From: Rheinheimera sp. UJ63
GTDB taxonomy: Bacteria > Pseudomonadota > Gammaproteobacteria > Enterobacterales > Alteromonadaceae
Length of the DNA stretch: 64,000 nucleotides
Assembly (NCBI RefSeq): GCF_021568285.1
Contig: NZ_JAKGTQ010000001.1
Span: 1,240,001-1,304,000 of the forward strand
Direction of reading: 5' to 3'
Positions 59,094 to 64,000 of the stretch are shown piece by piece (position 1 is the stretch's first letter; each line of letters opens with the position of its first letter). The notes beneath the pieces were generated by a model. That model was not told where the DNA came from. It was given only the letters and a program-made list of their open reading frames with translations, and searched no databases. The position numbers were made by a program, and so were the translations under genes.

Positions 59094-59633
59094 ATGTCTA
59101 CCCCCCAACTGCTCGAACGCGATTTGCAACAAATTGCTTTGGGCGATACCGCGGCATTTCGTCGTTTATACGAAGCCACCTCTGCTAAGCTGTTTTCGGT
59201 CAGTTACACCATGCTGCGCCGTTCAGATTGGGCAGAAGAAGCACTGCAAGATACCTTTATTAAAGTATGGCATCGTGCCGCAGATTATTCGGTTTCAAAA
59301 GGCTCAGTAATGAGTTGGTTGATCAGTATTGTGCGTTATCGCTCCATTGATTTACTGCGTAATCGCGCTAATCAAGAATTATCTGCCGATGATTTTGATG
59401 AGTTACCTGCTGCCGATATGCTTGAGTCGACTATCGAGTCGTTAGGTCAGGCGAAGAACCTGCGGATGTGCATGGACGAATTACAACCTACTACGCGCCA
59501 GTGTATTCAATTAGCGTTTGTGTGTGGGTTAAGTCATCAAGAAGTCAGTGAGCATATTAGTGAGGCATTAGGTTCGGTGAAAAGCTGGATCCGCCGCGGC
59601 CTAGATAGCTTAAAAAGGTGCTTACAACGATGA
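59094..59633 (+). CDS. ECF sigma-70 family RNA polymerase sigma factor
   Basis: This 179-residue sigma factor has region 2 (AFRRLYEATSAKLFSVSYTM, WAEEALQDTFIKVWHRA, SWLISIVRYRSIDLLR) and region 4 (LQPTTRQCIQLAFVCGLSHQEVSEH ... VKSWIRRGLDSLKRCL). AAGGAG precedes the ATG. Its stop overlaps the anti-sigma start (ATGA). It probably controls the DUF4331 cluster downstream and its own gene. Confidence 0.95.
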   Translation: MSTPQLLERDLQQIALGDTAAFRRLYEATSAKLFSVSYTMLRRSDWAEEALQDTFIKVWHRAADYSVSKGSVMSWLISIVRYRSIDLLRNRANQELSADDFDELPAADMLESTIESLGQAKNLRMCMDELQPTTRQCIQLAFVCGLSHQEVSEHISEALGSVKSWIRRGLDSLKRCLQR

Positions 59634-60307
59634 AATATCAGTCGACAGAACTACAACATCAATTGGCCGCCCGATACGTGCTTGGCAGTATGCGTGGTTT
59701 AGCACGGCGACGTTTTCAGCGGCTACTGATGGATATTCCGGCTTTACGTGACGAAGTGGCGTTTTGGGAAGAGCATCTGCACGAGTTAACAGATGTGATC
59801 CCTTTGCGGCAACCCCCAGCTCAGGTATGGCAACGCATTCAAGAACGTTTAGGCTGGGTGCAAGCGCGCCCGGTGAGTCGTTTTAATTGGTCTTGGCTGC
59901 TAGGCGCAATGGCCAGTATCGTTTTATTGGTGAATGTGTTCATGCTAGTAAGCCCCGATCCGAGCATCACGCCTAGCCCACAACGTATAGCCGTGATTCA
60001 AAACGCAGATGCTCGAACGCTCTGGTTAATTGAGCAGCGCGATCAGCAACTTAAAGTTGCGGCTGTCGGCGCGATTGCACCATTGGCTAATGAAGATTAT
60101 CAGTTATGGATGTTACCGGCTGATGGTACGGCGCCGGTGTCATTAGGGTTATTGCCGCAACAGGGTGAAGTGTTATTAACATTAACCGATAAAATTGATT
60201 TGGCTTTAGTGGGCGCATTGGCGGTCAGTCGTGAACCTTTAGGCGGTTCACCTGAGCCATTCCCAACCGGTCCGGTATTATTTACGACGGATTTATTAAT
60301 TATTTAA
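59630..60307 (+). CDS. Anti-sigma factor, RskA type
   Basis: This 225-residue membrane protein has an N-terminal cytoplasmic sigma-binding region (LAARYVLGSMRGLARRRFQR, a zinc-free anti-sigma helix bundle), one membrane helix (about residues 86-107, WSWLLGAMASIVLLVNVFML) and a periplasmic RskA domain (LWLIEQRDQQLKVAAVG, LWMLPADGTAPVSLG, EPLGGSPEPFPTGPVLFT). The ATG at 59630 overlaps the sigma stop; a GTG at 59618 is less likely. It would hold the sigma factor at the membrane until a signal arrives. Confidence 0.92.
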   Translation: MKYQSTELQHQLAARYVLGSMRGLARRRFQRLLMDIPALRDEVAFWEEHLHELTDVIPLRQPPAQVWQRIQERLGWVQARPVSRFNWSWLLGAMASIVLLVNVFMLVSPDPSITPSPQRIAVIQNADARTLWLIEQRDQQLKVAAVGAIAPLANEDYQLWMLPADGTAPVSLGLLPQQGEVLLTLTDKIDLALVGALAVSREPLGGSPEPFPTGPVLFTTDLLII

Positions 60308-60313
60308 AAATAG

Positions 60314-60323
60314 TTGCATCTAA
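60314..60323 (+). promoter_or_regulatory. Candidate ECF sigma promoter element upstream of DUF4331
   Basis: TTGCATCTAA lies 83 bases before the DUF4331 start and matches the element at 59030 at nine of ten positions. It begins seven bases after the anti-sigma stop, so the DUF4331 operon probably has its own ECF-dependent promoter. Confidence 0.45.
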
Positions 60324-60331
60324 TACGTCCA

Positions 60332-60395
60332 CTCAATCGTTGCTTGAGCAGACCTGACAAAAATTGTTGGGTGTCATAATCAAAAAACGATTGAG
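60332..60395 (+). repeat. Inverted repeat in the DUF4331 leader
   Basis: CTCAATCGTT (60332-60341) and AACGATTGAG (60386-60395) are perfect complements 44 bases apart. The right arm overlaps the ribosome binding site region (GAGAGG). If both arms are in the transcript, pairing would hide the site. Confidence 0.6.
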
Positions 60396-60406
60396 AGGAC
60401 AACAAG

Positions 60407-61984
60407 ATGAATAGGAAAACCGTTATTGCTACTGCACTATTAGCTGCCTTGGCAACCACCACCACTGCTTTTGCTTCTAGCCACCGTGAAGCGCCCAACG
60501 TGACGCGCTTACCCACGATTGATTCCACTGATTTTTATATTTTTAATAGTTATGAATCGGGTCGTAGTGATTATGTCACCATTATTGCCAATTATATTCC
60601 GTTGCAAGATAGCTACGGTGGCCCGAATTATTTCGCGATGGATCCGGCAGCAGTGTATGCATTGCATATCGATGCTAATGGCGATGCGATGGAAGATTTT
60701 ACTTTTGAATTTCGCTTTAATAATAAACTACCCAATGGCGGGATTAAGCTACCGGTTGGCCCAAATGGTGTGATGGTCAGTGTACCGTTGAAACATGTTG
60801 GCCCAATCAGCGCCGGTAATAACGGTGCGTTAAATTACAGTGAAACCTACAGCATGAGCTTAGTGACGGGCTCGCAAAGAACCGGCGCTCGTAGTGCGAT
60901 TGCAGGCGCTAATGGTCAAACTGAATTTGTGAAACCTTATGCTTATGTGGGTGAAAAAACTTTTGGTAACACAGCGGAATACTCTGCGTATGCCGATCAG
61001 TATATTTATGATGTCTCTATTCCAAATTGTAATGCAATGGGCCGGGTGTTTGTTGGTCAGCGTAAAGATCCCTTCACTGTTAACTTAGGCGAAACCTTTG
61101 ATTTAGTAAATTATGTTCCCGTGGAAGGTGACAGTGCGCCCGGTGCGGGTGATGGCAATGGTTTCCCTGGCGGTATTACCCAATCAACCGCTAATGATGA
61201 TTTAAACGATAAAAACGTTAATACCATTGCTTTAGAAGTGCCTAAGTCGTGTATTACGGGTTCGGGTAACGGTGTGATCGGGGCATGGACGACGGCCAGC
61301 TTACCGCAAGCACGTATTTTAAACCCGAATGCCACCTTGGAAAAACCGGAAGTAAACGGTGGTGCTTTAGTACAAGTGTCACGTTTAGGCTCACCACTGG
61401 TGAATGAATTAGTCATTGGTATTGACGATAAAGATCGTTTTTCAAGCGCACATCCGTCTGCTGATGGCCAATTTGCGACCTATGTAACCAATCCAACCTT
61501 ACCGATTATTCTGGATTTATTGTTTAAAGATGCCGTTAACGCCACTTTAGGTACGTCATTTGACACTATCGCGCCAACACATTACCCACGCACTGACTTG
61601 GTTGCTGCCTTCTTAACGGGTTTTGCGGGTGTTAATCAGCAATCGATGGTGACAGCGTCAGAAATGTTGCGCTTAAACACGATGATCCCAGCTACCCCTG
61701 CTGAACAGCAATCTAATTTTGGCGTGGCGGGTAATGATTTAGCCGGTTTCCCAAATGGCCGTCGTCCTGGTGATGATGTGGTAGATATTGCACTGCGCGT
61801 GGTGATGGGGGCGTTATGTCATGATATTCCGGTAGCCGGTACACCGACCAATCTGGGCTTATGTCAGCCAGAAGATGCCAATGTGGGTACTGCGCCCTTT
61901 ACTGATGGTGCACCAATAGATGCCAGCTTTATGAACACGAGTTTTCCGTATTTGATCGCGCCATTAGCCGGTTCACCACAATAA
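60407..61984 (+). CDS. DUF4331 exported protein
   Basis: This 525-residue protein has a signal peptide (MNRKTVIATALLAALATTTTA) and a DUF4331 domain. The family N-terminus SSHREAPNVTRLPTIDSTDFYIF is clear, followed by DYVTIIANYIPLQ and a C-terminal RRPGDDVVDIALRVVMGALC. The domain is found with ECF regulation in many Proteobacteria; no function is established. Two pairs of cysteines near the middle and end may form disulfides. It is first gene of a four-gene run ending beyond the window. Confidence 0.9.
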   Translation: MNRKTVIATALLAALATTTTAFASSHREAPNVTRLPTIDSTDFYIFNSYESGRSDYVTIIANYIPLQDSYGGPNYFAMDPAAVYALHIDANGDAMEDFTFEFRFNNKLPNGGIKLPVGPNGVMVSVPLKHVGPISAGNNGALNYSETYSMSLVTGSQRTGARSAIAGANGQTEFVKPYAYVGEKTFGNTAEYSAYADQYIYDVSIPNCNAMGRVFVGQRKDPFTVNLGETFDLVNYVPVEGDSAPGAGDGNGFPGGITQSTANDDLNDKNVNTIALEVPKSCITGSGNGVIGAWTTASLPQARILNPNATLEKPEVNGGALVQVSRLGSPLVNELVIGIDDKDRFSSAHPSADGQFATYVTNPTLPIILDLLFKDAVNATLGTSFDTIAPTHYPRTDLVAAFLTGFAGVNQQSMVTASEMLRLNTMIPATPAEQQSNFGVAGNDLAGFPNGRRPGDDVVDIALRVVMGALCHDIPVAGTPTNLGLCQPEDANVGTAPFTDGAPIDASFMNTSFPYLIAPLAGSPQ

Positions 61985-61996
61985 GGAGTCCGTAGC

Positions 61997-62521
61997 ATGT
62001 TAAGCAAAAAATCTAAGCTGTGTCTGGCCTTAAGCACAGTATTGTTGGTGAGCGCCTGTAATGACTCCGCTGATAAAGCGGTGACACCCCAGGTTAATAC
62101 GGCGCCACAAGCGGCCGCATCGTCGATAACCACTCGAACAGATACCGCGGTTACAGCGCGGTTAACTGCGGTGGATGCCGAAGGGGATAATCTTCGTTAT
62201 AGCAGTAATACTGAACCAGCAAATGGTCAGGTGTTGATTGCCATCGATGGTGTCTTTACTTACACACCCAATGCTGAGTTTGTCGGTAGCGACAGTTTCA
62301 AATTTACGGTGTCGGATGGCAAGTTGAGCACAACGGCAACCGTTAGTGTGCAAGTCACGACCTTGCAAGTGTCGTTAAGAAGCGCAGTGCGTGATGCGTA
62401 TGCGCAAGATGCGCAAAGTAAGCCGTTGTCAGTCAATGGCCGCGCTTTTAACCAAGACGTGTTAGATACCGCAGAGTTTGCCGATCTGGTGGCTGCGGGC
62501 GTGGTGGCGAACAATGAGTAA
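61997..62521 (+). CDS. Ig-like domain lipoprotein
   Basis: This 174-residue lipoprotein has lipobox VSAC (Cys21), then one bacterial Ig/cadherin-like domain (about 35-125) with the pattern TAVDAEGDNLRYSSN, GVFTYTPNAEFVGSDSFKFT and VSDGKLSTTATVSV. A short C-terminal tail follows. It lies 12 bases after DUF4331, and its last eight bases overlap the next gene. It probably serves as a surface or periplasmic binding partner. Confidence 0.82.
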   Translation: MLSKKSKLCLALSTVLLVSACNDSADKAVTPQVNTAPQAAASSITTRTDTAVTARLTAVDAEGDNLRYSSNTEPANGQVLIAIDGVFTYTPNAEFVGSDSFKFTVSDGKLSTTATVSVQVTTLQVSLRSAVRDAYAQDAQSKPLSVNGRAFNQDVLDTAEFADLVAAGVVANNE

Positions 62522-63503
62522 AAGCACCTACTGGCGTTTTGCCATAGGCGTGATGTTTAGCGTGGTGTGCGGCTCTGCCGCCGCCACGGCTGTTAAAGCT
62601 GAGCATTATGCTGAGTTAGTAATTCAGGGCAAGCAAGCTGCGCAGCATCAGTTGCATGAAGATGCCGAAATACTATGGCAGTTGGTGGCGCCGCGGTTAG
62701 CTTCATTGCCGGCAATAGAGCAAGCACAGTGGTGGTTGGCACAAGCCGATTTATTACAGTTCGAACATCGTTTTGCTGAAGCGTTAACGGCTTTAGAGCA
62801 GGTATTGGCGTTGCAGCAGTTACACGAGCCAGTGTATTTGATGCAAGCGCGTATTGCGTTAACGCGTGATGATTTAGCGCGAGCAACACAGGCTTGTCGT
62901 GCTTTAACCGGCTATAGCCAAATTGATGTAGTGGCAACCTGTTTACTCGAAGTAAAGGGTAGAGCCGGGCAATTAGAAAGCAGTTATACCCGTTTACAAC
63001 AGCTGCATTGGCGTAATAGCAATTCAACTGAGGCATTACAGCAATGGCGACTACAAATCTTAGCTGAGCAAGCGCATTTGTTAGGGCGTTATAGCGAAGC
63101 GTTAGAGTGGCTGGATTACCCAAACTATTTTCAGCAACCGGAAGTGATGCAGCGGCAAATGCTGGATATTTTGCTACAAACCGGTCGAGCTGCAGAAGTG
63201 TTAGCGCTCTCTGGCGTTTGCCCAAAAGTGGATGCCTTACCCTCTGATAGCCTGTTAGTGCGGGTAGCCTATGCCGAAGCTCAACTTGGTGAGCAGCAAT
63301 GCTGGCGCGAGGTGACTGCGCAGCGTATGCATTTGCGAGAGTTACGCGCCGATGCCTTACATACCGCAGATATTGCCTATTACTTTAGTTATGTTGCGCC
63401 AGATGGCGAAAAGGCTCGGTATTGGGCTAAACAAAATATGGCTGTGGCACAAGAGCCATTCGATAAACAATTACTTGCAGCAGCACAGGAGCTTGCACTA
63501 TGA
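62514..63503 (+). CDS. TPR-like exported protein
   Basis: This 329-residue protein has an N-terminal signal or anchor helix (YWRFAIGVMFSVVCGSAAA) and a helical-repeat body of TPR type, for example LPAIEQAQWWLAQADLLQFE and HRFAEALTALEQVLALQQ. The ATG at 62514 overlaps the previous stop (ATGAGTAA), and its own stop overlaps the next start (ATGA), so translation is coupled on both sides. A scaffold role in the DUF4331 system is inferred. Confidence 0.82.
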   Translation: MSKSTYWRFAIGVMFSVVCGSAAATAVKAEHYAELVIQGKQAAQHQLHEDAEILWQLVAPRLASLPAIEQAQWWLAQADLLQFEHRFAEALTALEQVLALQQLHEPVYLMQARIALTRDDLARATQACRALTGYSQIDVVATCLLEVKGRAGQLESSYTRLQQLHWRNSNSTEALQQWRLQILAEQAHLLGRYSEALEWLDYPNYFQQPEVMQRQMLDILLQTGRAAEVLALSGVCPKVDALPSDSLLVRVAYAEAQLGEQQCWREVTAQRMHLRELRADALHTADIAYYFSYVAPDGEKARYWAKQNMAVAQEPFDKQLLAAAQELAL

Positions 63504-64000
63504 AACAGGCCTTTCTTTATTCTGGTTTAATCATTAGCCTTTTGTTTGCTTGGCCCTCGCAGGCACACAAATTTAGCACCAGTTGGGTGCAAATGAGCAG
63601 TGGTGCCGATCACCCCGCAGAATTTGATTGGAGTTGGTTGCTGGCCGAACATGACTTGGCCGTATTAGCGCCTTTTATGATGGATAATACTGGGCGCTTA
63701 CTCGATGCGGATGCGTTGTTAGCCCAGCAAGTTCCCTTTAACAATGTGATTAATGACATGCTGCAATTTAATGTTGATTGCCCATTAGAAGTGTTACCGG
63801 TAGTGCATGTAGTACGCGAGGTGTATGCCGGCCAGCAGTCGGTGCGTATTTATGGTCATGCAGGTTGTCCCTTAGCATCATTACAGCAGGTTAGGGTAGC
63901 GCAGTTGTTTGATAAGTTAAAAGATCACAAAGTGATTGTCGAGCTAACTGACACGGCAGAGCGTAGCGTATTAAGCCAGAGCAAAACACAGTGGCAGTTA
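63500..64000 (+). CDS. HupE/UreJ-like exported or membrane protein, 3' truncated
   Basis: An open frame of 167 codons runs to the window edge. It starts with ATG overlapping the TPR gene stop. A signal peptide (MKQAFLYSGLIISLLFAWPS) ending near SQAHKFS is followed by a soluble stretch with two Cys (VDCPLEV, HAGCPLAS). An exported N-terminal domain of this size in such a cluster is typical of HupE/UreJ_2-type membrane proteins, whose membrane helices would lie beyond 64000. The assignment is tentative because no membrane domain is visible. Confidence 0.55.
   Translation, partial: MKQAFLYSGLIISLLFAWPSQAHKFSTSWVQMSSGADHPAEFDWSWLLAEHDLAVLAPFMMDNTGRLLDADALLAQQVPFNNVINDMLQFNVDCPLEVLPVVHVVREVYAGQQSVRIYGHAGCPLASLQQVRVAQLFDKLKDHKVIVELTDTAERSVLSQSKTQWQL

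Noticed and set aside
62593-63225. 210-codon open frame opposite the TPR gene
   Set aside because: It is antisense to a translationally coupled gene in a tight operon and shows no domain or start signal.

Overview
The window looks like a chromosomal segment of a free-living, probably aquatic gammaproteobacterium of the Alteromonadales/Rheinheimera-Alishewanella type. That placement is an inference. It rests on the E. coli-like order atpI-rsmG-mnmG-oriC-mioC, the large TonB receptors beside glycoside hydrolases, and the protein sequence character. No rRNA, tRNA, CRISPR array, insertion sequence or prophage was seen. GH3 at the left edge and a HupE-like gene at the right edge are cut by the window.

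Positions 1-22,400 hold a beta-glucan (laminarin/mixed-linkage type) utilisation locus: a GH3 exo-glucosidase (partial), two GH16 endoglucanase lipoproteins (one with three tandem C-terminal modules), a GH1 beta-glucosidase, a GPH-type sugar symporter, a second MFS transporter, a LacI-family regulator and two TonB-dependent receptors. Three promoters share one layout: a TTGAC-type -35, a 17-nt spacer, a -10, and directly behind it the palindrome ATGTAAGCGCTTACAT or a near copy. A fourth, weaker core lies behind a TATAAT on the other strand. The LacI-family protein is the obvious candidate reader. The third promoter drives a receptor followed by two flavin-dependent halogenase-like proteins, a SapC-like protein and a cupin_8/JmjC-like protein. 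This ties a modification cassette of unknown substrate to glucan sensing, and it is the most interesting system here.

Positions 22,800-39,300 are mixed. They hold a three-gene cluster (VPLPA-CTERM-like exported protein, exported tail-collar protein, Sel1-repeat protein), a DeoR-type regulator with glmS, a candidate Fur-controlled small RNA, a DUF1439 lipoprotein, a MASE3-like/PAS/GGDEF/EAL protein, a DAACS symporter, a DUF1289 protein, an M28 peptidase, glmU and an S9 peptidase.

Positions 39,400-51,640 are the core chromosomal block: the complete atpIBEFHAGDC operon, parA-parB, rsmG, mnmG, a recognisable oriC (17 GATC sites in about 430 bp, several DnaA boxes, AT-rich direct repeats) and mioC.

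Positions 51,800-64,000 carry a DEAD-box RNA helicase, an M1-type peptidase with a small exported partner, thioredoxin 2, a YbhB-like protein and an MFS transporter. They are followed by an ECF sigma/anti-sigma pair and a DUF4331 - Ig-like lipoprotein - TPR protein - HupE-like cluster. A shared TTGCATCYAA element precedes both the sigma gene and the DUF4331 gene.
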